DNA of 51,336 nt. Origin: Candidatus Sulfotelmatobacter sp. Its GTDB lineage: Bacteria > Acidobacteriota > Terriglobia > Terriglobales > Acidobacteriaceae. This document shows positions 43,850 through 51,336 of this stretch, piece by piece. The notes below the pieces were generated by a model. It had not been told where the DNA came from and made no database searches. It saw nothing but the letters and a program-made list of their open reading frames with translations. The position numbers and the translations under genes were made by a program. Where the stretch lies: NCBI GenBank assembly GCA_030041415.1, contig JASHNX010000078.1, forward strand, positions 1 to 51,336, read 5' to 3'. Position 1 is the stretch's first letter; each line of letters begins with the position of its first letter.

Positions 43850-46074
43850 AGCAAGTCTTTCAGGACGCTCGAACAGCTGCTGTCGCGGTCGAAGAGGTTC
43901 CCGTCCCTAAATTATTGGCGGGATGCATTCTGGTTCGTACGGCTGCATCGCTGGTTTCTTCCGGTACTGAACGCGCCGCCTCGGAATTCGCAGCCAAGAG
44001 TATTTTTCAGAAAGCACGGTCACGTCCCGACCTGGTCCGCGAAGTTCTCGGCAAAATCAATCGCGACGGAATTACAGCAGCATTTTCAGCGGTGCGTACT
44101 CGTCTCGATCACCCGAGCGCGCTCGGCTACAGCAGTGCCGGAACCGTCGTCGCGGTTGGCGAAAGCGTCACCGGTTTCGGTGTTGGTGATCGTGTTGCTT
44201 GCGCCGGAGCAGGTCATGCCGTCCATGCAGAGTTTGCCTGCGTGCCCCGCTTGCTTGTCGCCCGCATCCCATCCGAATCCGTCCGCTTCGACGAGGCTGC
44301 CTTCACCACGCTGGGGGCCGTCGCATTGCACGGAGTGCGCAATGCCGACGCGAAGCTTGGCGACGTTGTCGCCGTCATTGGGCTCGGCCTCTTGGGCCAG
44401 TTGACTGTCCAGATTCTGAAAGCTGCCGGCTGTACGGTTCTCGGGATGGACATCTCTCTCGATCGCACAGAGCTCGCGTCTCGCTCCGGCGCCGACGGAG
44501 TCAGCACGTCCGCTTCGGCTTTTCGCGACATGTGCATGCAGGTTTCGTCAGGGCATGGGGTAGACGCGGCCCTCATCACCGCACAGACTTTGAGCAACGA
44601 TCCGGTAAATCTTGCCGCCGCCATCGCCCGAAATCGCGCACGCGTCGTTGCCGTGGGAGCGGTCGGCACGGACATTCCGCGCCGCGAGTTTTACGAGAAG
44701 GAACTCGACTTCCGCGTTTCGCGTTCGTACGGGCCCGGTCGATATGATTCCGCTTATGAGCAAAAGGGAATCGACTATCCCATTGGCTATGTTCGCTGGA
44801 GCGAGAACCGCAACATGGAAGCTTTTCTCAAGCTCCTTGCCGATCGCAAACTCGATCTGCAACCGCTGATCACGCATCGTTTTCCCATCGCGCAGGCTCG
44901 TTCTGGTTATGAGCTGATTACGGGGGCAAGCCGCGAGCCTTCATTGGCAGTGATGATTGAATACTCCGAAGGCGCAGGTAACGAAGATAGATGCATCGAT
45001 CTTCCCCGCGTAAAACACTCTACTGCGGGTAACAGTTCTGTTCGTATCGGATTGGTCGGCGCAGGCAGCTTTGCTCTCGGCGCGCTTCTGCCAGCGATCA
45101 GGCATGCTGCGGGCTCCGAATTGATCATCGCGGTTGCCGCCAATGGTTCCCGTGCCCGCTATGCTGCGCAGAAATTTGGTTTCCATTCATGCACCACGGA
45201 CGAACAGGAAGCGATCCAGCATCCGGACGTCAACACGATCGTTATCGCGACTCGTCATCATTTGCACGCACCACAGGTCACCGCCGCGCTCAGCGCCGGT
45301 AAACATGTTTTCTGCGAGAAACCTCTTTGCCTCAACCAATCAGAGCTGATCGAAATTGCGGACGCATATAGCCGCCGGGATCGGCTGCTCATGGTGGGTT
45401 TCAATCGCCGCTTCGCTCCGCTGGCAATGCGCATGAAAGCGTTTCTGCGCGATGTGCGCGAGCCGCTCGTGCTTCATTATCGGGTCAATGCTGGGTTTCT
45501 GCCCGCGGATCACTGGCTCAACGATCCTCAACAGGGTGGAGGACGCATTGTCGGTGAGGTCTGCCACTTCGTCGATCTTCTCTCGTTTCTAGCAGGTAGT
45601 GCGCTTGTCGAAGTTGAGGCACGCGCGCTCGCGAATTCGCGCCAATATAGTAACGACAACCTCGTGTGCTCTCTGCGTTTTCTGAACGGTTCTCTAGGCA
45701 CGATCACGTATGTCGCGAATGGCGACAAATCGTTTTCGAAGGAGCGAATTGAAGTGTTCGGTGGCGGCGCGGTCGCGGTGCTGGAGGATTTCCGCCGCCT
45801 TGAACTGGTTCGCGGTGGAAAGAAACATGTCTTTCGCTCGCTTTGGCGACAGGACAAAGGTCATCGGGGCGAATGGAACGCGTTTCTTGCCGCGATAACA
45901 AACGGCAGCGAATCGCCGATTCCGTTTAGTGAAATCGTTGCCACAATGCAAGGCACGTTCGCACTCGAGCAATCGCGTTGTCTGGGGCGGCCAGTGGCCG
46001 TTGACCCGCTTCTCGTCGACAGAATCGGCAGCCGCGATCCAGTGACTACTGATGGTTTCGATCAGGCTTCCTAA
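43846..46074 (+). CDS. Bi-domain oxidoreductase (zinc-type alcohol dehydrogenase plus Gfo/Idh/MocA)
   Basis: 742 residues. N-terminal medium-chain dehydrogenase-like domain (1-365): SLVSSGTERAASEF, ALGYSSAGTVVAVG, and the NAD loop VIGLGLLGQ (Gly179-Gly184). C-terminal Gfo/Idh/MocA domain (about 398-742): IGLVGAGSFALGALLP (Gly405, Gly407), FCEKPLCLNQSEL, LMVGFNRRFAPLA, GGGRIVGEVCHFVDL. This fusion recurs in polysaccharide loci beside heparinase-family proteins, exactly as here. Its substrate is unknown; a redox change of a sugar intermediate passing between the two sites is plausible. It overlaps the heparinase-family stop (ATGA). Confidence 0.9.
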   Translation: MKQVFQDARTAAVAVEEVPVPKLLAGCILVRTAASLVSSGTERAASEFAAKSIFQKARSRPDLVREVLGKINRDGITAAFSAVRTRLDHPSALGYSSAGTVVAVGESVTGFGVGDRVACAGAGHAVHAEFACVPRLLVARIPSESVRFDEAAFTTLGAVALHGVRNADAKLGDVVAVIGLGLLGQLTVQILKAAGCTVLGMDISLDRTELASRSGADGVSTSASAFRDMCMQVSSGHGVDAALITAQTLSNDPVNLAAAIARNRARVVAVGAVGTDIPRREFYEKELDFRVSRSYGPGRYDSAYEQKGIDYPIGYVRWSENRNMEAFLKLLADRKLDLQPLITHRFPIAQARSGYELITGASREPSLAVMIEYSEGAGNEDRCIDLPRVKHSTAGNSSVRIGLVGAGSFALGALLPAIRHAAGSELIIAVAANGSRARYAAQKFGFHSCTTDEQEAIQHPDVNTIVIATRHHLHAPQVTAALSAGKHVFCEKPLCLNQSELIEIADAYSRRDRLLMVGFNRRFAPLAMRMKAFLRDVREPLVLHYRVNAGFLPADHWLNDPQQGGGRIVGEVCHFVDLLSFLAGSALVEVEARALANSRQYSNDNLVCSLRFLNGSLGTITYVANGDKSFSKERIEVFGGGAVAVLEDFRRLELVRGGKKHVFRSLWRQDKGHRGEWNAFLAAITNGSESPIPFSEIVATMQGTFALEQSRCLGRPVAVDPLLVDRIGSRDPVTTDGFDQAS

Positions 46075-46114
46075 GTCAATACCGTTCAGCGCCGATCTTG
46101 AATGCTTGCGATCG

Positions 46115-47383
46115 ATGAAAATTTTATACATATCGCAATACTTTCCGCCTGAAATGGGAGCGCCTGCGGCGCGCGCCTCGGAACTGTCGCAGCATTGGGC
46201 AAATTCCGGTCACGACGTTACAGTGCTGACTGGCTTTCCTAATCACCCTACCGGCATCGTGCCGGCGGAATACCGCAAGAGCTTCCGGCGCATGGTCGCT
46301 CGCGAGCGCGTTGGGGCCGTGAATGTGGTTCGCACGTGGCTCCTGCCGTTTCCCAATCGCCACGCGCTCGAACGCATCTTAAACTACACTTCGTTCGCGA
46401 TCTCAGCCTCGCTCACGGGTCTTGCGATTCCGTCCCCAGATGTTGTCATCGCCACATCTCCGCAACTGCTCGTCGGACTTTCGGGATGGTGGCTCGCGCA
46501 GTGGAACCGCGTCCCGTTTGTATTTGAGGTGAGAGATCTCTGGCCAGAATCCCTCGCTGCAGTAGGCGTGGGGCAGACGAACTCGCTCCTCTATCGCACA
46601 CTTGCGCGGACAGCCGGCTTCTTGTACAGCCGCGCCGACCGTATCGTCGTCGTCGCCCCCGCCTTCGAAGAACATCTTGATAAACACTGGGGCGTGCCCA
46701 GAGAAAAAATCTCGGTGATCGAGAACGGGGTTGAAACGGAACTATTTATTCCGGGCAAAGAAACGAATCTGCGAAATGAACTGCACCTAGAGAATAAGTT
46801 TGTGGTCTCATATATCGGCACGATGGGCTTCGCGCACGGATTGGAAACAATCATCGACGCTGCCTCGATTCTGCAATCGGCTGATCCCCAGATTGTTTTT
46901 CTGTTCATTGGGGAAGGCGCTGAAAAAGCACAGTTGCTCGCTCGGGCGCGCGAACGCCGCCTAACTAATCTGCAATTTCTCGATCAGCAGCCTCGAGAAA
47001 AAATCCCCGCCTATATCCGTGCGTCTGACGCGTGTCTGGTTCCTCTCAAGAAAACGGAATTGTTCAAAACCGTGATTCCTTCCAAGATGCTGGAATTCAT
47101 GTCGTGCGCGTGCCCGGTGATCCTGGGAGTTGAGGGCCAGGCCCGCGCCATTCTTGAGGAAGCTCGTGCCGGAATTTCAATTGAGCCTGAAAATGCAAAC
47201 GCACTGGCGAACGCAATCCGCTTTGTTGCGGCCAATCCTGAAGCCGCCAAAAAAATGGGTGAGAACGGCAGGGAATACGTAATTCGCAGATTTTCCCGCG
47301 ATCAGACCGCACAGAGATACATCCGGGTACTGGAAGATCTGCTTGCGATACCGGAGACTCGGCGCGCGCAGGTTGCTGCCTGA
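46115..47383 (+). CDS. Glycosyltransferase family 4 protein, WbuB-like
   Basis: 422 residues, GT-B fold. KILYISQYFPPEMGAPAARASELSQ at the start is characteristic of WbuB/WcaI-type transferases, with VLTGFPNHPTG, FVFEVRDLWPESLAAVG, and RIVVVAPAFEEHL. The donor domain has VVSYIGTMGFAHGLETII, FIGEGAEKAQLL, and LKKTELFKTVIPSKMLEFMSCACPVI. WbuB-type enzymes often add an aminosugar (for example L-FucNAc). The ATG at 46115 was taken because the fold begins there; the open frame extends upstream into the previous gene. It is the last gene of the plus-strand run. Confidence 0.9.
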   Translation: MKILYISQYFPPEMGAPAARASELSQHWANSGHDVTVLTGFPNHPTGIVPAEYRKSFRRMVARERVGAVNVVRTWLLPFPNRHALERILNYTSFAISASLTGLAIPSPDVVIATSPQLLVGLSGWWLAQWNRVPFVFEVRDLWPESLAAVGVGQTNSLLYRTLARTAGFLYSRADRIVVVAPAFEEHLDKHWGVPREKISVIENGVETELFIPGKETNLRNELHLENKFVVSYIGTMGFAHGLETIIDAASILQSADPQIVFLFIGEGAEKAQLLARARERRLTNLQFLDQQPREKIPAYIRASDACLVPLKKTELFKTVIPSKMLEFMSCACPVILGVEGQARAILEEARAGISIEPENANALANAIRFVAANPEAAKKMGENGREYVIRRFSRDQTAQRYIRVLEDLLAIPETRRAQVAA

Positions 47384-47413
47384 AAACGGGCAAAAGAATT
47401 TAGCAAACGCCTC

Positions 47414-48481
47414 TTACGGATGGGCGGCAATAATCGCAATCCCCGTTGTGGCGGTAACCACCGCTTGCAAACCTTGACTCGCGGCAACGCGCGCCCCGCT
47501 CAACGGAACGAAAAGAATGTCATCGGCCTGCAGCGTGATGTCCGGTGCTTTCGCCTCGAGCATCTTCTTCAGCGGAACTTTGGTTTCCATCATGCCCGCT
47601 GGTCCCTTGCGAATAATTCGCGCGGCCCCCATTTTTGCTGTGTGATTCGTGCCGCCGGCCAGCGCAATGGCCTGCAGCACCGTGAGGCTTCCGTTATCGA
47701 TCAAAAGACCTGTCGGGTGCCCCACATCTCCCACGACATAAACGATCGGCGCCCGCGGCACCGTAATTGTGTCACCAGGAAAAACGTTGACGTTATCTTT
47801 CAAATTGTCAGCCAAATTTCTTGGCAGGTCCAACGTTACCGTCGCCCCTTGTCCGTGATCTCGTATGATGCTGATCTTTCGTCCCGCTGCTGCCGTAAAG
47901 CCACCCGCGGCTGAAATGAAGTCATACAGCCTGCGATCCCCTAGTGCCGGATAAATTCCTGGTTTTACGATCTCGCCGAGAATCGTCACGCCCTGTGAAC
48001 TCGATTCGTCAACAATAATGGTCACATGGGCGTTGTGCACGAAGCCGCCGTCCTCCAACCGCTTCCCGATTAGCGCCTGCGCCTGATCGACTGTCAGGTC
48101 TCCAACGTGCACATAATCGATCAAGGGGAGATAGACTTCTCCCGAACTGCCTACTCTTGCCTTGGTCGACATGTCTGGCACGTTGTAAACGCTCAGTTCA
48201 ATCAAATCTCCCGGAGCAAGTTTGACCGGCGAGGCATCCACTTCCGATGGAGGCAAATTGCCAAAGTCTTTTTTCCCTGTGATTGCACCGCCATTATTCC
48301 CCGCCGATTCTGGAACCGCGACATCGGATAGGGGTTGCGCCGCGGGAAGTCCTCCTACAGAATCCGCTGGCGATTGAGTTGCGTTCTGCGCCGCAAGTTC
48401 AACTTGCGCGCCGCAAGTCAGCGCGAGAAAAACTGCCAACAGACTGCCGCAGCGGACAAAACGGAATCTGCGAAGCTGCAT
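47414..48481 (-). CDS. Wza-like outer-membrane polysaccharide export protein
   Basis: 355 residues. N-terminal signal peptide (LRRFRFVRCGSLLAVFLALTCGAQ, with a Cys that could be lipidated although the lipobox is imperfect). Then the Poly_export domain (KLAPGDLIELSVYNVPDM, GEVYLPLIDYVHVGDLT) and two to three SLBB domains (VTILGEIVKPGIY, IVYVVGDVGHPTG) follow. It forms the outer-membrane channel that works with the Wzc-type kinase at 10.5-12.9 kb. I chose ATG 48481 because AGAGG lies 6 bases upstream and the signal peptide starts there. A longer frame to 48538 would run through the promoter-like TGCTAGACT. It converges with the WbuB-like gene, 30 bases between stops, and no terminator hairpin is evident there. 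Confidence 0.92.
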   Translation of the reverse strand: MQLRRFRFVRCGSLLAVFLALTCGAQVELAAQNATQSPADSVGGLPAAQPLSDVAVPESAGNNGGAITGKKDFGNLPPSEVDASPVKLAPGDLIELSVYNVPDMSTKARVGSSGEVYLPLIDYVHVGDLTVDQAQALIGKRLEDGGFVHNAHVTIIVDESSSQGVTILGEIVKPGIYPALGDRRLYDFISAAGGFTAAAGRKISIIRDHGQGATVTLDLPRNLADNLKDNVNVFPGDTITVPRAPIVYVVGDVGHPTGLLIDNGSLTVLQAIALAGGTNHTAKMGAARIIRKGPAGMMETKVPLKKMLEAKAPDITLQADDILFVPLSGARVAASQGLQAVVTATTGIAIIAAHP

Positions 48482-48513
48482 CAAGAGCCTCTGATCGTGC
48501 TTAGGATGGCTGA

Positions 48514-48522
48514 AGTCTAGCA
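48514..48522 (-). promoter_or_regulatory. Extended -10 element TGCTAGACT before the Wza-like gene
   Basis: The minus strand reads TGCTAGACT, one base from the TGCTAGAAT seen before the dehydrogenase and the Wzc-like gene. It would start transcription about 25 bases before the ATG at 48481, which supports that start over the longer reading frame. Confidence 0.4.
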
Positions 48523-48646
48523 TGCAAACCGGGATCATTTACCGGCCACCCGCAGAGAGGAATCCAGGAACGCACTCCCGGTTGACGCGTGGCTGCGGCA
48601 ATATCTAGCTAGCTGTTGAAGTGCGGTTTGACCACAAGGGGGCTGG

Positions 48647-50215
48647 TTGACGGTAGCGTTTTTCGGGATTTTCTTTCTCTCGCTGCTGTTGGCATTTGTA
48701 TTTACCCGCTGCGTGCGGGATTTCGCTTCCCGCAACGGTTGGGTGGCGACTCCTTCACAAGAGCGTCATCTGCATTCCACCGCCTTGCCGCGGCTGGGCG
48801 GCGTGGCTATTTTCATTTCGTTTTCTCTGAGCCTGCTGGTCGCGGCTACAATCGCCTCACTCATTCCCACGCTGCACTCCGCGCTCTCGCTGAAAACGCT
48901 GTTCACGATTCTTGCGCCGGCAACCCTGGTTTTCCTGCTGGGGATTTATGACGATCTTTATGGCGCCGGGCCATACTTAAAATTCGCGGTTCAAAGCGTC
49001 GCCGCTACGGTTCTGTATGCTGGCGGCCTGCGCATTCTCAACATCCCTGTTCTCTTTGGCAATCATCAGCTTCCCGTCTTTATCGCCTTGCCGCTCACGA
49101 TTCTGTGGGTGCTGGCCATTACGAACGCCTTCAATCTCATAGACGGACTCGATGGTTTGGCCGCGGGATCCGCCTTGTTCTCGACGTTCGTCGCTTTTGT
49201 CGTCGCGCTTCTGAACGGACAATCCCTGATCACCGTGATGACGATCGCTCTCGCGGGGGCAATTCTGGGATTTCTCCGCTACAACTTCAATCCGGCGACA
49301 ATCTTCCTCGGCGATTCGGGCAGTCTCTTTATCGGCTTCCTGCTAAGCGCCCTTGCTCTTGCCGGCGCACAAAAAGCTCCTACCATCGTAGCGGTCGCGA
49401 TCCCAGTGGTTTCTTTCGGGTTGCCGATCTTGGAGACAGCACTCTCCATTCTGCGCCGGCTCATCAGCGGACGCCCGGTTTTTACCGCCGACCGCGAACA
49501 TATTCATCACAAGTTGCTGCAGCACGGCCTTACGCACAGGCAAGTCGTCATCGTGCTTTACGGCGTCTCTGCTGTTTTTGCGCTGCTCAGCCTGTTCCTT
49601 CTTTGGCCCGGTGGGAGTTCACTGGGATTGGTTCTCGCCGTTCTCGGCGTCGGCATCTGGATCGGCGTTCAACACCTCGGCTATCTCGAACTGGGCGAAC
49701 TCGGCCGGGTCGCTCAGCGAACGCTTGAGCAACGGCAGATCGTCATCAACAATCTCGCCATCCGCCGCGCGACGGAAGAGTTGAAGGTGACGCGCGACTA
49801 CGATCAGATCCGGCGCGTGATCGAAGCCGCTTTCAACTCCAATGACTTCGACGCATTCGATATTCGCATCGATCTTTTTCCCGGAGAGTTCAATCCTGCA
49901 AGCGAAATGGATGCGGTCGGACGCCGCCGAGAAATGTCTCTTCACTGGAGCAAAAAAGCTGGGTCCCAATCGATCGACAGCATGGCCGCGTGGACGCTAT
50001 CGCTGGACTTGGTGAGCTCGTCCAACCGCCGGCGCGGGGTTCTCGCCGTTCACCGACTCTACTCGCATCGTGATTTGCAGTTGGATATCAATCTGCTAAC
50101 GACGGCGTTCCCTAGAGCCCTCGCCGACGCTCTGGACCGCGCTTTGCAGCACGCGGTTCAGATCATTCCTCTTCCCGCCGAGGAACCTGCATTTATTCCC
50201 GCTCAGGCCGGCTAA
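48647..50215 (+). CDS. WecA/TagO-type undecaprenyl-phosphate sugar-1-phosphate transferase with C-terminal extension
   Basis: 522 residues. It starts glycan assembly by moving a HexNAc-1-phosphate from UDP-sugar to undecaprenyl phosphate in the inner membrane. About eleven membrane segments lie in residues 1-360. Family motifs are YDDLYG (Asp102, Asp103), NLIDGLDG (Asp166, Asp169), FLGDSGSLF (Asp223) and the cytoplasmic REHIHHKLL (His285-His288). Typical WecA/TagO proteins are about 350 residues. The extra 160 residues at the C-terminus (RATEELKVTRDYDQIRR onwards) are soluble, contain no motif I know, and suggest a regulatory or docking domain. The start is TTG with AAGGGGG 5 bases upstream. 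Confidence 0.92.
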   Translation: MTVAFFGIFFLSLLLAFVFTRCVRDFASRNGWVATPSQERHLHSTALPRLGGVAIFISFSLSLLVAATIASLIPTLHSALSLKTLFTILAPATLVFLLGIYDDLYGAGPYLKFAVQSVAATVLYAGGLRILNIPVLFGNHQLPVFIALPLTILWVLAITNAFNLIDGLDGLAAGSALFSTFVAFVVALLNGQSLITVMTIALAGAILGFLRYNFNPATIFLGDSGSLFIGFLLSALALAGAQKAPTIVAVAIPVVSFGLPILETALSILRRLISGRPVFTADREHIHHKLLQHGLTHRQVVIVLYGVSAVFALLSLFLLWPGGSSLGLVLAVLGVGIWIGVQHLGYLELGELGRVAQRTLEQRQIVINNLAIRRATEELKVTRDYDQIRRVIEAAFNSNDFDAFDIRIDLFPGEFNPASEMDAVGRRREMSLHWSKKAGSQSIDSMAAWTLSLDLVSSSNRRRGVLAVHRLYSHRDLQLDINLLTTAFPRALADALDRALQHAVQIIPLPAEEPAFIPAQAG

Positions 50216-50386
50216 TAAAACCGCTCCTGACATCCCTAAAGCTTGAGCTATGGCAGGCCCTTTCTTTTCTAATGCTGCTGTTGGATCGTAGGATTGGAGT
50301 GGTAAGAAGAGTACACCGGATCACGGGTTCAGCGGATAGTGCGTTCTCTCTTGCGACGCATCAGCATCCGGTCCCGCGCCTAGGTG

Positions 50387-50392
50387 TAGAAT
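50387..50392 (+). promoter_or_regulatory. Possible -10 box (TAGAAT) for the CNB/oxidoreductase gene
   Basis: TAGAAT within the 285-base gap 50216-50500, 109 bases before the ATG at 50501. No good -35 is found at the usual distance. The rest of this gap shows no convincing gene or terminator. Confidence 0.25.
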
Positions 50393-50500
50393 AGTACCCA
50401 CTTAAGGGGAGATGGTTGCGAATCCTTCTCGGACTTTCTCCGTTTATCGTCTTCCACCGGTTCGAAAGTCCTGCAAATTCGTAGCTTTTCAGGTGACATC

Positions 50501-51336
50501 ATGTCTTCTCCTGTGACGCTTCATCCGCCCGAGTCTGCGCGGGTTTCTTCGTTCAAGTTCCCGAGCGTGGATCAGGTAGAGGCATTTCCTCTTCTTACTG
50601 CTGCGCAAATCGCACGGTTTCGCGAGGTGGGCCACGTACGCAAAGTCGAACTTGACGAAATTCTGTTCGAGCCTGGCCTGACTAACCTTCCTTTCTGGGT
50701 GTTGCTTTCGGGAAGCCTGGACATTGTGCAGCCCGACGGAACCGGCGGCGAGCGTGCCATCGTGACGTTTCATGCGGGAGCATTTACCGGCGAGATGACA
50801 ACGGTTTCCAATCGCGCTGCGATGGCTCGCGGACGGGTTTCGGAAGCCGGAGAGTTCATCGAACTCAACCGTCAGCAACTGCACGACTTGGTGACACGGG
50901 ATGCCGAGCTCAACGAAATCCTGATGCGGGCTTTCATCCTGAGGCGCATGCTGCTGCTTTCGATCGGCTACGGAAATGTCATTCTGATGGGCTCGCGACA
51001 TTCTCCGGAGACACTGCACTTGCGCGAATTTCTCGTCCGCAACGCCCATCCGCACACCTATATCGATCTCGACGTGGACAAGAGTGCGCAGGCAATGCTT
51101 GATCGCTTTTCGGTGAAAGTGGAAGAGATTCCGGTAGTGATCTGCAACGGCAAGACCGTGCTGCGAAATCCCACGACCCACGAACTGGCGCGCTGCCTGG
51201 GTTTCAATTCCTCACTCGAACCAACCGAGGTCCTCGATGTCGTGATCGTGGGCGCAGGGCCCGCCGGTTTGGCCGCCGCAGTTTACGCGGCTTCGGAAGG
51301 GCTTGATGTGCTGATGATTGAAACCAAGGCACCGGG
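50501..51336 (+). CDS. Cyclic nucleotide-binding domain / thioredoxin reductase-like fusion, 3' truncated
   Basis: 278 codons are present and the frame is open to the window edge. Residues about 25-150 form a cyclic nucleotide-binding-like domain (LDEILFEPGLTNLPFWVLLSGSLDIVQ, FHAGAFTGEM). Residues about 160-235 look glutaredoxin-like (ILMGSRHSPETLHLREFLVRN, EEIPVVICNGKTVLRNPTTHELARCLG) with Ser in place of the redox Cys pair. From residue 245 an FAD fold starts (VVIVGAGPAGLAAAVYAASEGL, then LMIET), as in thioredoxin reductases. AGGTGA lies 5 bases before the ATG. Such fusions link a ligand-sensing domain to a flavin disulfide reductase. It appears unrelated to the polysaccharide locus. Confidence 0.85.
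   Translation, partial: MSSPVTLHPPESARVSSFKFPSVDQVEAFPLLTAAQIARFREVGHVRKVELDEILFEPGLTNLPFWVLLSGSLDIVQPDGTGGERAIVTFHAGAFTGEMTTVSNRAAMARGRVSEAGEFIELNRQQLHDLVTRDAELNEILMRAFILRRMLLLSIGYGNVILMGSRHSPETLHLREFLVRNAHPHTYIDLDVDKSAQAMLDRFSVKVEEIPVVICNGKTVLRNPTTHELARCLGFNSSLEPTEVLDVVIVGAGPAGLAAAVYAASEGLDVLMIETKAP

Noticed and set aside
50412-50516. A 34-codon frame with AAGGGGAG directly before its ATG, overlapping the start of the CNB/oxidoreductase gene
   Set aside because: The ribosome site is too close to the ATG, the peptide has no recognisable features, and nothing supports it as a leader peptide.
1-51336. CRISPR arrays, insertion sequences, tRNA or rRNA genes
   Set aside because: No regularly spaced repeats, transposase motifs or recognisable RNA genes were seen on reading both strands by eye; a covariance-model and repeat search would be needed to exclude them fully.

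Overview
The window is about 51 kb of bacterial chromosome and is dominated by an exopolysaccharide/surface-glycan biosynthesis locus. The gene set suggests a Gram-negative bacterium, most plausibly an Acidobacteriota (Terriglobia-like) genome. Pointers are a Wza/Wzc-type export system, a bi-domain alcohol dehydrogenase/Gfo-Idh oxidoreductase, a Flp pilin, and a cyclic-nucleotide-binding/thioredoxin-reductase fusion at the end. This taxonomic reading is inference; no rRNA or tRNA gene was seen.

Left flank (1-5.6 kb): the 3' part of rlmN converges on and overlaps a membrane histidine kinase with degenerate ATP-binding motifs. A divergent NarL-type sensor kinase/response regulator pair follows, then a lone Flp-type pilin gene behind a leader with a clear hairpin. 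Middle left (5.7-12.9 kb), mostly minus strand: a UDP-GlcNAc 6-dehydrogenase-like enzyme, a divergent YdcF-like (DUF218) protein, an O-antigen ligase/polymerase-family membrane protein, a TPR protein, and a Wzc-type tyrosine kinase/co-polymerase.

From 13.29 to 47.38 kb, 28 genes run on the plus strand with mostly tiny gaps or ATGA-type overlaps. The first block makes a nonulosonic acid of the pseudaminic type: pseB, pseC, Gfo/Idh oxidoreductase, two cytidylyltransferases, SDR, a large GT-B-like transferase, pseG, WbqC family, pseI. Two glycosyltransferases and a second O-antigen ligase-family protein follow. Next comes a tightly coupled four-gene cassette: DRE-TIM aldolase fused to an unknown domain, AMP-dependent acyl ligase, cyclase-family hydrolase, and acyl carrier protein. 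Behind it lie a glycosyltransferase, a two-part GNAT acyltransferase, a polysaccharide deacetylase, more glycosyltransferases, an asparagine-synthase-like amidotransferase, an alpha/alpha-toroid protein, a sugar formyltransferase, a heparinase II/III family protein, the bi-domain oxidoreductase and a last glycosyltransferase.

Right flank (47.4 kb to the end): a minus-strand Wza-like export protein, a divergent WecA/TagO-type initiating phosphoglycosyltransferase with a long C-terminal extension, and a 3'-truncated cyclic-nucleotide-binding/glutaredoxin-like/FAD oxidoreductase.

Taken together this is a Wzx/Wzy-style pathway: WecA-like initiation, many glycosyltransferases, Wzy-like polymerisation, and Wzc/Wza export. 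The polymer is likely to carry a pseudaminic-type acid, amidated and N-formylated uronic sugars, and an unusual acyl substituent. No Wzx flippase and no canonical PseH acetyltransferase are seen in the window. The best candidate for something undescribed is the aldolase-ligase-cyclase-carrier cassette at 27.5-32.1 kb, possibly feeding the GNAT at 33.3 kb.
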